Origin: Rhodoferax sp.
GTDB lineage: Bacteria > Pseudomonadota > Gammaproteobacteria > Burkholderiales > Burkholderiaceae_C
Length of the DNA: 64,000 nt
NCBI GenBank assembly: GCA_013791765.1
Contig: VMTC01000012.1
Coordinates: 1-64,000 of the forward strand
Direction: 5' to 3'
Numbering within the stretch: position 1 is the stretch's first letter; the number at the start of each line of letters is the position of its first letter. The position numbers and the translations under genes were made by a program. The notes beneath the pieces were generated by a model. The model was not told the DNA's origin and did no database searches. It worked only from the letters and a program-made list of their open reading frames with translations. Below, piece after piece: positions 55,274-63,186 of the stretch.

Positions 55274-57256
55274 TCAGTAAATAGCATTGATGGCTGCAAA
55301 GAGCGCCTTGAATCGAGCTATGGTCGCTGCATCAAGTGACTTTGGTGGCGACGAAGCGAACCGCGTGGCGACTGCGTAATGGTTGAATCCGCCGGATGGA
55401 CGAAGTGTCAGGCCGTTCTCCTTTATGAACTTTTCGAGCCGAACCACAATCCTGTCGCCAGGCGGAAGATCAGCTTCAGTAATAACTACTCCAGCGAGTT
55501 GAGTTTTGAAAGTTGAATTGAAGTAGCTGAGATACATTTCCACCGAAAACAGGTCTTCAATATCACTTGGTTTGCCGCTGCTCTGACTTGCATTCTCTGG
55601 ATCGCGGAACTGAGACACGTTGAATAATGCCTTGGCTGAAAGCAATTTGTCTCGGACAAGTCCCGTCATCTTCTGCTCGGGAACGCCGCGATAGTCATGC
55701 AAAACGCCAAGTTTGAGACCACTGGCTCCGAGTAACGAGACAAATGTCGCAAGGTTGTCCAAACCGCCCGTGGGAACGATAGTGACATCGTCACGCATAC
55801 CACCGCTTCCTTCGGCGTCAATAAATCCTGAAGCAATCTGCAAGTAGATTAGTTCTGAGGGGCCTTCAACCAACAAATTGCGCTCAGAAATGAACAAGTT
55901 CTGCGCGATGTTCCATCCAAGCGCGGCTTGTAATGGAAAGATTGTCCGTGGATCTGAGCCCACCAAATTCTCAGATATGACTGTTCCAACCTTGATTTGG
56001 TCCTCAACCAGTCGCACTTGGTGTAATCGGTCCGAATGAACCATGAACGGTGAATGCGTGGTGTAGAGGACTTGATGGTCATTTGCCAAACGGTCGATAT
56101 AGCGAAGGAAATCCGCTTGCGCCAAGGCGTGCAGGGCCAAGCCGGGCTCGTCTAATAAAAGTATTAGCTTCTTGCCAACATTTTTGCCCGACGGGTCGAT
56201 CTGATGCTGAACGCTGTCGAACCAAACAAGGAAGCTGAAAAACCAGATGAAGCCACGACTACGCTGATCGAAAGGGGTGCTAACGCCCCGGTGGCGCCGA
56301 TTCTTGATTCGCAGATATAAGTTCGGACCATTATTGAAAGGCACCTCATCAGTTGTATCGCTTTTAATATCGACCTCGACCTCAAGGTCTTCGTTCTGTT
56401 TCCAAAACTCCATCACCTGATCGCTTAGGGTGATTGAAACCCCCTCTATTTTCGCTTTTAGTTCTTCGTATCCGCCGGGCGCGGCAAGATCAGCAAAAGT
56501 GACGTCGGCCATGCGAAGCAATGCCAAGACTGAGCGATGAATAGGTTTCAGTTGCCTCGAATCGGCCTTGGCCTGTTCAACCCGTGTCGCTAGGTCGGCA
56601 AGATTCATCTTGCCTGGCAACAGGTCGTAATCGCTGAAATACAAGAACTTTGGAACATCGGCCGCAATCAATGACCATGCCTCCCACTGGGAAACTTGGT
56701 TCCATTTGCTCGCTGCGATGCGAACGTTTAGGTCTTGCAGAAATACTTGATCGGCATCAGTAAGGCTTGTGCCGGTCAGGAGGTCGGGGATTGACCGCAG
56801 CGATTTGCAATCCGTCAGGGTGGCGGCAGCGTCGGTGCTCAAGGTAGCAGCGAAAGCCTCAATGAGCGGCAACTCGTCAACTGTCAGGCCAATGATTTCT
56901 GTGTTGTCATACTTGTGGGATAGCACCAATTGATGGCCTGACTCCAGGCTGGTGCCAAGTTTTTCGTTGACTCTGCCTATCTCATCATCACTAAGCGCAT
57001 AAGTGAGCGAAATTGCAACCTCAGCCTGCGTCTTATGGTTCTTAAGGTATGCAGACAAATCCTTTCGTGGGTAATCTTCAACCGGTCCGAAGGATTCTTC
57101 GCCCAATGCGTCGGCGGACTTTTGAAGTGCCTTTAGCAAGACGGTCTTGCCTGCCTCATTCATGCCTACAAAAACGGTGACGGCACAATCTACCGCAACG
57201 GTCTGAACAGAATTTATTGACCGAAACGGTCCAACTTTTGCAGAAACAAGTATCAT
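55274..57256 (-). CDS. OLD-family ATPase with Toprim nuclease domain
   Basis: The ABC-type ATPase half shows Walker A GMNEAGKT at residues 31-38, the signature-like QRSRGFIWFFSF near 331-342, Walker B LILLLDEPGLALH near 364-376 and H-loop TTHSPFM. A Toprim-like half follows with LLVEGPSELIYL near 461-472, LHDYRG near 519 and DIEDLF near 565. Overlap-defect (OLD) nucleases cleave DNA and defend against phage. A GGGAG sequence precedes the start. Hand-counted GC of sampled 60-base lines here is 52-53% against 67% in DUF499, and a 150-base gap separates the two, so it may be a separate acquisition. Confidence 0.88.
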   Translation of the reverse strand: MILVSAKVGPFRSINSVQTVAVDCAVTVFVGMNEAGKTVLLKALQKSADALGEESFGPVEDYPRKDLSAYLKNHKTQAEVAISLTYALSDDEIGRVNEKLGTSLESGHQLVLSHKYDNTEIIGLTVDELPLIEAFAATLSTDAAATLTDCKSLRSIPDLLTGTSLTDADQVFLQDLNVRIAASKWNQVSQWEAWSLIAADVPKFLYFSDYDLLPGKMNLADLATRVEQAKADSRQLKPIHRSVLALLRMADVTFADLAAPGGYEELKAKIEGVSITLSDQVMEFWKQNEDLEVEVDIKSDTTDEVPFNNGPNLYLRIKNRRHRGVSTPFDQRSRGFIWFFSFLVWFDSVQHQIDPSGKNVGKKLILLLDEPGLALHALAQADFLRYIDRLANDHQVLYTTHSPFMVHSDRLHQVRLVEDQIKVGTVISENLVGSDPRTIFPLQAALGWNIAQNLFISERNLLVEGPSELIYLQIASGFIDAEGSGGMRDDVTIVPTGGLDNLATFVSLLGASGLKLGVLHDYRGVPEQKMTGLVRDKLLSAKALFNVSQFRDPENASQSSGKPSDIEDLFSVEMYLSYFNSTFKTQLAGVVITEADLPPGDRIVVRLEKFIKENGLTLRPSGGFNHYAVATRFASSPPKSLDAATIARFKALFAAINAIY

Positions 57257-57471
57257 TGACAGCTCCCATTGATGTTATGCCGCGCGAATCAAAATGGATA
57301 GAAACAACCTGTCTAAAAAAAATAGGGGCCGCCACTACCATCGGTCAATATCGACCACCATCTTTCACACGCGATTCGGCATTGTCGCCGTTAAGCTGGA
57401 CATGATCTCATTTGGATCGCGTCAAATAGTCGACTTGTACCCCTGATGACTACCCAAATTTTCCCCGCTCA

Positions 57472-57900
57472 TTGTCAACAAGCAGTGAATTGGGTCGCCA
57501 TAGATACCAGACTGAGTACACCCACTTTCGGGCCACCTGGCGCATGCGCACTGAGTGGAAAACTTATGAAGCATTTGGCCGCAACGGACGCCCGCTGCCA
57601 ATCGACCAGGTTCTGAATTCATTCGATCTCGAAGGACACCTCGCCTGGCGCAAAAAGTAGAGTGGCATCGCGCACGGCGATCATGGGCATGGCCCGGTCC
57701 CGGGCATTTCCAAGATGCGTGGGGACTTCGATTGTTCCGGCGCATACAGACGACCCAGTAAATCAGACTCACTCAATGCATTGGTTCTGGCGGATGAGAG
57801 TGAAATTCCAGTGCGTGCAGCACGCAATCCAAAAAACCTGCCCAATGCGTTGGAGGATCTTTTCCACGACCCCCCAGCGCAGTTGGAAGGGGCAGCATAA
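57472..57900 (+). pseudogene. decayed copy of the 61607-62254 gene
   Basis: The frame encodes YQTEYTHFRATWRMRTEW, then KTYEAFGRNGRPLPIDQVLN, matching the protein encoded at 61607-62254 on the other strand from about its residue 77 onward. An in-frame TAG at 57658-57660 interrupts it. Two small indels shift the frame locally between about 57725 and 57780, and an extra base changes the C-terminus. The first ~76 codons are missing. It is a broken paralogue in inverted orientation. Confidence 0.8.
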
Positions 57901-57946
57901 GGGATGCAGACGTGGCCGAGGTATGCATCCTGATGGTGATTGATCA

Positions 57947-58243
57947 TCATGCCTGGTCAATATCTGACAAATCTTTCATTACGCGCTCCCACAGTGAGCT
58001 TGCCGAACAACCCTTTGATTTCTTCAGGTACGACAGTGTTAACAGTGCAAGCGGGTGAACACCCAAGACCTCTGCCAATTCGTCTACCTTGTTGAGTGTG
58101 GGGGAGTAAATGCCTCGCTCCAGTGAACTTACATAGGTTCGGCTGGAGGCAAGACTAAATTCCTCCTGGCTTAATTGTTTTGCCAGACGTAATTTCTTCA
58201 GGGCATGGGCAAAGTCATTTGGATGAAAGTTTGGACGCGTCAT
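57947..58243 (-). CDS. XRE family transcriptional regulator
   Basis: A 98-residue protein with one Cro/C1-type helix-turn-helix: LRLAKQLSQEEFSLASSRTYVSSLERGIYSPTLNKVDELAEVLGV (read in two parts, recognition helix near SSRTYVSSLERG). It is divergent from the gene at 58308 with a candidate operator in the short gap. It could repress its own gene and its neighbour, as is usual for such pairs. Confidence 0.85.
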   Translation of the reverse strand: MTRPNFHPNDFAHALKKLRLAKQLSQEEFSLASSRTYVSSLERGIYSPTLNKVDELAEVLGVHPLALLTLSYLKKSKGCSASSLWERVMKDLSDIDQA

Positions 58244-58270
58244 GCGTCGTGATTAACTGCTGTTGAACGC

Positions 58271-58292
58271 TATACAGCTACAATGTATACAG
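58271..58292. promoter_or_regulatory. possible XRE operator/promoter
   Basis: TATACAG occurs twice in direct orientation at 58271-58277 and 58286-58292, around a -10-like TACAAT (58279-58284); GTATAC within the second copy is palindromic. The site lies between the divergent XRE gene and the 58308 gene. No good -35 was found. Confidence 0.35.
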
Positions 58293-58307
58293 TTCATTAG
58301 CACTAAC

Positions 58308-58760
58308 ATGTTCATCACCCATCTTCCCCATAAATCGCCCATGTCAGGTCTTTTTGGCGATTCGTCCAAGTCATATTGGCTCGCCGTAGAGTTGGCATTG
58401 CAACTCCCATGGTTCCTGGTTTCATTTCGGGAATTCGAATCCAATTCAGCCGACGCGCCTTCTGTCGGAAGAACCATGATGATCCACACTGTGGAAGCGT
58501 TGGAACAACTGGTCCTGGAAAGCGATGGTGGATTGTTCAAATTTGATTCGGTGTACATCATCACTCCCGGTCACGTGAATGGCACAGATCAATGGCAAAT
58601 GGACCTGCTCGATTGCATACGGACGGCGGACGAACCTGAAGCGCCAGGGCAGGTTGTCGACGTCTTTGAAACCAGAGGTGGCGCCAGGTATGCTTGTTCA
58701 CTACTTGGAACATCCATTGAAGACCTGCGCATAGGCGCCGTGCGCTTTCAGTCCCCCTAG
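58308..58760 (+). CDS. hypothetical protein
   Basis: I do not recognise this 150-residue protein. It contains LAVELALQLPWFLVSFREFESN, a DGGLFKFDSVYIITPGHVNGTDQWQMDLLD stretch and no membrane segment or cysteine motif. A TTG 45 bases upstream is in frame but lies within the presumed operator, so ATG 58308 is used; ATG 58341 is also possible. It is divergent from the XRE regulator, which probably controls it. Confidence 0.55.
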   Translation: MFITHLPHKSPMSGLFGDSSKSYWLAVELALQLPWFLVSFREFESNSADAPSVGRTMMIHTVEALEQLVLESDGGLFKFDSVYIITPGHVNGTDQWQMDLLDCIRTADEPEAPGQVVDVFETRGGARYACSLLGTSIEDLRIGAVRFQSP

Positions 58761-58793
58761 TCGTGTTCAGCAATGCCAGGGGAATGTCACATC

Positions 58794-59399
58794 ATGCGTA
58801 CCAAACCCTTGATCGCTCTGGACGCCGACGGCGTGTTACTAGACTACAACCTGGCCTACGCCACAGTTTGGGGACGCTTTGCCGGTGCCGATCCGGCCGA
58901 GCGTGATGCGAATGCATATTGGCACATCGATCGATGGGATGTTGAACGGCTTACAGGCGAGCGTCTGGCCCAGTTTCGGGTGCTCTTTGATGCCGAATTC
59001 TGGACCAGCATTCCGCCGATCGCTGGTGCCATTGAGGCCTGCCAGCGGTTGCATGAGCATGACCACGAGCTGGTTTGCGTATCGGCGCTCGATGATGTAT
59101 TCGCCGAAGCTCGCCTGAAAAATCTTCGCAACCTTGGGTTTCCGATAGAGCGGGTATTTGCGACCGGCAATCTTCCAGGAGAGCGAAGTCCCAAGGCTCA
59201 AATCATTGACGAAATCAAGCCGGTGGCATTTGTCGATGATTACTTGCCGTACATGTCGGGGATCCGGGATGAAACGCACACTGCCCTGATTTTGCGCGGA
59301 CCCAACGGCAGTCCAAATGTTGGGCCCGAGCTCACGGCGGTGGGATCCACGCATGCTGATCTCGCGGCGTTTGGCGAGTGGTGGTTGGCACGAACCTAA
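58794..59399 (+). CDS. HAD-superfamily hydrolase
   Basis: Motif I of the haloacid-dehalogenase fold is IALDADGVLLDYN near residues 7-19 with DxDG, where the first Asp would be phosphorylated. CVSALDD takes the place of motif II (Ser), a lysine is present in ERSPKAQIIDEI, and AFVDDYLPY supplies the acidic motif IV. Length is 201. The cap is small and helical (YATVWGRFAGADPAERDANAYW). The substrate is unknown. ATG 58794 is preferred since it opens directly at the fold. Confidence 0.82.
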   Translation: MRTKPLIALDADGVLLDYNLAYATVWGRFAGADPAERDANAYWHIDRWDVERLTGERLAQFRVLFDAEFWTSIPPIAGAIEACQRLHEHDHELVCVSALDDVFAEARLKNLRNLGFPIERVFATGNLPGERSPKAQIIDEIKPVAFVDDYLPYMSGIRDETHTALILRGPNGSPNVGPELTAVGSTHADLAAFGEWWLART

Positions 59400-59476
59400 T
59401 CCAAACTTTTTATCACATAAAGGGAGCGTCCTTTGCCAAATTATTCATTGATCTTCTGAAATCGTCTGCTACATAA

Positions 59477-59695
59477 ATGATGGACATTCTAGCCATAGTC
59501 GTGATCACAATCGTCATCGCGCTCGGCGGCTTCTGGATGGTCTCACGCCCCACGAGGCCCCAGCAAAAAAGACTCAACACGCGGAAAACCTGGCCAGCGC
59601 GAACAGCAAAAATGACGCACCGGCCACGCAGAGCCAGGGCGCGGCGTTCACGGTCCTTGGGACACGTCCAGGACAAATCCGCTCATGACCTGAGG
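59477..59695 (+). pseudogene. small membrane protein gene, probably frameshifted
   Basis: The first 24 codons encode a membrane helix (MMDILAIVVITIVIALGGFWMV). Past about 59540 the same frame becomes an arginine-rich string, while another frame gives HEAPAKKTQHAENLASANSK and then NDAPATQSQGAAFTVLG with high third-position GC, ending at a TGA near 59689. This suggests a one- or two-base indel in a small single-pass membrane protein gene. Alternatively the first frame is real and runs to 59758. Confidence 0.4.
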
Positions 59696-59826
59696 GGGAT
59701 GTTCAAGCCGCCCGAGGGGAGGCACGTTTTAGTTGAGGAGATGAATCCCTGGAGGTGACAGGCCGACATCAAAAACATTTGCTGAAAAACGATTGGAACC
59801 TGCCTCTACCTGGCAGAAAGGGACGT

Positions 59827-60186
59827 ATGGGCACTCGATCCAACAAGCAACGGATTTACCGGCTGTTCCATGGCCGCTTCCACGGAAAATTTTATTGGCG
59901 TTCCGCTGAAGATCAGGCCTGGCTTGACCTGGCGCCAGTGGGCCGGGAATTTGGCAGTCCGGACTATGAGAGACTTGAACAACTGGACGGCTACGCCTTT
60001 GACGTTTTTGGGGACATGGTGCTGGTCCACGAGTGGCTTTTCCATCCGCATCCATCGCTCGACGACATGACGCCTGATGCCTGCGCCCGCACTGAGGCGG
60101 GTCTGCAAAAAGCGCTGGACCTTCTGGCTGGGCTCAAACGGGGTGCCTGCACCGCGGTTGCGAACAAGTCATCAAATCAGGAGTAA
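59827..60186 (+). CDS. hypothetical protein
   Basis: A 119-residue protein of unknown function: MGTRSNKQRIYRLFHGRFHG at the start, then WRSAEDQAWLDLAPVGREFGSPDYERLEQLDGYAFDVFGDMVLVHEWLF. It is soluble, acidic in the C-terminal half, and has no recognised motif. AAAGGGACGT directly precedes ATG 59827, which is therefore preferred over an in-frame ATG at 59755. The next gene starts four bases after its stop, so they are probably co-transcribed. Confidence 0.6.
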   Translation: MGTRSNKQRIYRLFHGRFHGKFYWRSAEDQAWLDLAPVGREFGSPDYERLEQLDGYAFDVFGDMVLVHEWLFHPHPSLDDMTPDACARTEAGLQKALDLLAGLKRGACTAVANKSSNQE

Positions 60187-60189
60187 GCG

Positions 60190-60912
60190 GTGCCCATACG
60201 CTACACAACACGCACGCCGTTTCAGTTGCGCTCCCGCGGCAATAGGAAAATAGCTTTCAACCGGGTGCGAAACCGCATAAAAAGGGCGGCGCCCGTGCTG
60301 GGCGGAAAATTCACGACCAACAGCTTTATCGATGGCCACAATGGCTGGATCGATGCCCACTTCCTTGGCACCAGGCCGCCCGTTTCTTACAGTCTTGCCC
60401 TGCAAACGACCATTTACGAATACAAGGAATTGGTCCGAAGTCGTGCGTGGGAGCAGTCGTACGATCTGGCCCCGGAACGGGAACTCCCCTTGTTTGACGG
60501 CGCGGTAAAGGATTCAAGAACCGGACAGATCGTCGGACTTCGCAGTGAACCGCTTCAATACCCTGAGCTTGAGAACATGACGCGGCTGCAGTGGGCAAAG
60601 GCACAGCACCAGAAAATTGCGGACAGCGGCGATATCGAGGTATTTGAGAGTTGGACCTTGCATCATGGCTACCACCGCGGTATCGGCCTGCACGCCACCC
60701 TTGATGTCCCATTCCTTACCATTGAAGCCATCAATGCGTTCATCGACCGGTTTTTGATGACCGAGGCGAATTTCTTTGACCCAACGCCGCACACGTACCG
60801 GTACGAACAGGTTTCGCACTGGGGTCTGGAATCCAACGCCGTGATTGAGCCATGGGAGTGGGATGGAGCCCTCAAGCGCCAGGCCTCTCAGGACGACCCC
60901 TCCACGCTTTGA
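60190..60912 (+). CDS. hypothetical protein
   Basis: A 240-residue protein with a GTG start preceded by AGGAG at good spacing. It has a basic N-terminus (PIRYTTRTPFQLRSRGNRK) and a central part SYSLALQTTIYEYKELVRSRAWEQSYDLAPERELPLFDGAVKD. It also has a Tyr/His-rich segment ESWTLHHGYHRGIGLHATLD. No catalytic motif or export signal was identified. It is coupled to the 59827 gene and ends about 200 bases before an XRE gene. Confidence 0.6.
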   Translation: MPIRYTTRTPFQLRSRGNRKIAFNRVRNRIKRAAPVLGGKFTTNSFIDGHNGWIDAHFLGTRPPVSYSLALQTTIYEYKELVRSRAWEQSYDLAPERELPLFDGAVKDSRTGQIVGLRSEPLQYPELENMTRLQWAKAQHQKIADSGDIEVFESWTLHHGYHRGIGLHATLDVPFLTIEAINAFIDRFLMTEANFFDPTPHTYRYEQVSHWGLESNAVIEPWEWDGALKRQASQDDPSTL

Positions 60913-61107
60913 CATCAGCACTTTTTAGCAGGCTCTTTCCTTGCAACCCCAATGCCGCTAAGAATTTGGAACCCGTGGTCTGGGTCAGCGCAATCTCGCC
61001 CTGGGCACCAGGACCGCGTGTCGACCGGAAAGGGCTGGCTGACCAATATGCGTTTGGCGTCATATTCGATGAAAATTCATAAAAATTATGTCAGCAGCCG
61101 CATATAG

Positions 61108-61386
61108 ATGAAGACTCTGCCCGACCTTGGCGCCGAATTCCAGGCCCTCCGCAGGGAAGCTGGCAAGACGCAGCAAGAAGTCGCCACGGCCGCTGGAATG
61201 CGGCATGAGGCGTTGTCGCGGTTTGAACGCGGCCGCGGCAGCGATTTCTCGCTGGGCAAGATGCTGCGCCTGGCGCACGTCCTCGGGAAAGACCTGAATT
61301 TTGTTTCATGCCGTCAGCGCCCTACCCTCGAAGACGTTTTGCTTGAACGCCAGGCGCAATCCAACACCGGCCCCGCGTCGCGATGA
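61108..61386 (+). CDS. XRE family DNA-binding protein
   Basis: The 92-residue protein has a helix-turn-helix of Cro/C1 type: LGAEFQALRREAGKTQQEVATAAGMRHEALSRFERGRG, then FSLGKMLRLAHVLGKDL. This is HipB-like in length, but no HipA-like toxin gene adjoins it. It may regulate genes of the accessory region. The preceding 195 bases show no gene. Confidence 0.8.
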   Translation: MKTLPDLGAEFQALRREAGKTQQEVATAAGMRHEALSRFERGRGSDFSLGKMLRLAHVLGKDLNFVSCRQRPTLEDVLLERQAQSNTGPASR

Positions 61387-61606
61387 ATCCTTGGCATTTT
61401 GCTCAGGTCAAACGGGTTCCCGCTGCTGGGCAGCGCAAATGGCATTGAACACGACCCGCACAAAATGCGGTCCGCACCCTGCGGGAAGCCTGCATCAAAG
61501 GCGGCCGGCCATGCGTATTGATGCGGGAACAATGCAGCAGCCTGCCATGTTGACTGGTCAGACTAAAGGTGTCGAACCGGGCCTGTGACTCAGTGCATTC
61601 TTCGCA

Positions 61607-62254
61607 CTACCTCGCCCACTGCCGGCGACCTTTGCGCTGCGCCTTCCAGCTGCGCTGGGGGTCACGGAAAAAATCATCCCACGCAGTGGCCAGGTTTTTT
61701 GGGTTGCGCGCTGCGCGCACTGCAATTTCGCCGTCGTCGGGCAGAGCCAGTGCATTGAGTCTGATTTCCTGAATCGTCTGTATGCGCCGGAACAATCCAA
61801 ATCCCCCGCGCATCTTGGAAATGCCCGGGACCGGGCCATGCCCGCGGTCCCCGTGCGCAATGCGACGCTTCCTTTTGCGCCAGGCGAGGTGTCCTTCGAG
61901 ATCGAATGAATTCAGGACCTGGTCGATCGGGAGCGTCCGGCCGCTGGGTCCAAAAGCCTCGTAGGTTTTCCACTCGGTGCGCATGCGCCAGATGGCGCCA
62001 AAGTGGGTGTGCTCTGCCTGGTAGGGTGTTTCACGCATCCAGGTCAGGCAAAGGCCGTCTGCGTCAACCCCGGTGAAGGGCGTCCTGGGGCCCCTGTTGG
62101 AGCCATCCAAACGGTGAGTGGCGTTATACAGGCGCAGCGCAAGTTCGCGAGCCAGGACCGAGAAGGCTGCAAACCAGTGCCACTCTTCGCGACCCGGGGA
62201 CACGATGCGAAGACCAAACGCACGGCTGCTGCGCGTGGTTTTTGATTTCGACAT
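61607..62254 (-). CDS. hypothetical protein (intact copy of an inverted pair)
   Basis: A 215-residue protein of unknown function: basic N-terminus MSKSKTTRSSRAFGLRI, then EEWHWFAAFSVLARELALRLYNATHRL and a conserved middle WRMRTEWKTYEAFGPSGRTL, PIDQVLNSFDLEGHLAWRK. The C-terminus is basic (PQRSWKAQRKGRRQWAR). A decayed copy lies at 57472-57900 on the opposite strand, so the ~4 kb between them is bracketed by an inverted duplication. Confidence 0.65.
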   Translation of the reverse strand: MSKSKTTRSSRAFGLRIVSPGREEWHWFAAFSVLARELALRLYNATHRLDGSNRGPRTPFTGVDADGLCLTWMRETPYQAEHTHFGAIWRMRTEWKTYEAFGPSGRTLPIDQVLNSFDLEGHLAWRKRKRRIAHGDRGHGPVPGISKMRGGFGLFRRIQTIQEIRLNALALPDDGEIAVRAARNPKNLATAWDDFFRDPQRSWKAQRKGRRQWAR

Positions 62255-62511
62255 GAGAACTCCTAGTTGATGTAACTAGAAGTCCGTCGCGCCTCCCTGA
62301 AATGCAGTTGTGCTGAACATGATCAAATTCTAGGCGCAATCACACAGGCAGTCGCTTTAGCCACAAGGTCTTCCTCACGAGTTGAGAGACCTGGTGCTGG
62401 TTTTTTCATCCCGTTTGAATTTCGACTGGAAAATCTCGGGCTTCTGTCATGCAAAGGAGATTGCTGAAAAGTGCCAGGGAAACTGACGGCGTCTGTGAGC
62501 CCATTCGCGCG
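62255..62511. other. intergenic region, no gene seen
   Basis: The 257 bases between the 61607-62254 gene start and the winged-helix gene end contain no convincing frame, repeat or terminator. It presumably holds the promoter of the former gene. Confidence 0.5.
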
Positions 62512-62880
62512 TCAGCGGTTTGGTCCAAAGTCGCTTTTCAAGTACATATCAATGTGCACGGACGAAAAGGGGCAGATCACGCCACCGCCCTCTGTGCGTT
62601 CCAGCATGCCAATCCCCGCCAAAATAGCCACGTCATCATGCAAGCGCTTAACATCGCGCCCAACTGCAAGGGCTAGTTCTTGCACCGACATCTCACCTTT
62701 GCCTTGTGCGGCACGCACGATTTCCCAGCGCTTCTCAGAAAGTTGCCCAAAGAATTGACCAAGGCTCTCGAAGTTAAGCACCTCACCCTGGTATTCATCC
62801 GCCTTGGCCGCTGGCCCCACGGCAAGCAATGCGCCCTTCCAGTCAGGCTGCAGGGTGATGGTGAGACAACGTTCGGTCAT
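62512..62880 (-). CDS. winged-helix DNA-binding protein (HVO_A0114-like)
   Basis: The 122-residue protein has an N-terminal part FESLGQFFGQLSEKRWEIVRAA and a winged helix: GEMSVQELALAVGRDVKRLHDDVAILAGIGMLERTEGG. This matches the HVO_A0114-like wHTH family often found as the antitoxin-type partner downstream of small toxin genes. The usual upstream partner is not intact here: 62881-63066 is open only as an extension of this frame. ATG 62880 is used because it opens the family domain. Confidence 0.72.
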   Translation of the reverse strand: MTERCLTITLQPDWKGALLAVGPAAKADEYQGEVLNFESLGQFFGQLSEKRWEIVRAAQGKGEMSVQELALAVGRDVKRLHDDVAILAGIGMLERTEGGGVICPFSSVHIDMYLKSDFGPNR

Positions 62881-63186
62881 GGTGAATGTGATTTTGCGCC
62901 AAATCCTGGTGGCGCCGACACGGCTTTGACTATGGTGCCGATTTCGAACTGACAAGGATGACCTCTCGAAAAACCCGTGCATTCTTAAAGCGCACCAGCT
63001 GCGCCACATGGTCGATATCAATCCGGTAACAACAGCCCGCTCCTCCAACTCTCGCCCCAATGTCAACGACCGTCAAAGTCTGAAAGAACCTCGAATGTAG
63101 ACTCTATGATCAGGTGCTCTGACTAAATTATTCGCGAGTGGCAATCACTCAATAATCAGTCCAAGCATTTTGTTTTGGAGCGTCTC
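62881..63186. other. intergenic region, possible gene remnant
   Basis: No intact gene is seen. On the minus strand one frame reads YRIDIDHVAQLVRFKNARVF and then REVILVSSKSAP before a stop near 62935, which could be the tail of a broken small gene upstream of the winged-helix gene. The right part must hold the promoter of the 63187 gene; GGAG precedes that start. Confidence 0.35.

Noticed and set aside
45570..57256. Assignment to BREX or DISARM
   Set aside because: No PglZ/BrxZ phosphatase-like gene, no BrxL Lon-like gene, no DrmA/DrmB (DUF1998) gene was found; only the general logic is shared.
61108..61386. HipB antitoxin of a HipBA pair
   Set aside because: The helix-turn-helix fits, but no HipA kinase gene adjoins it.
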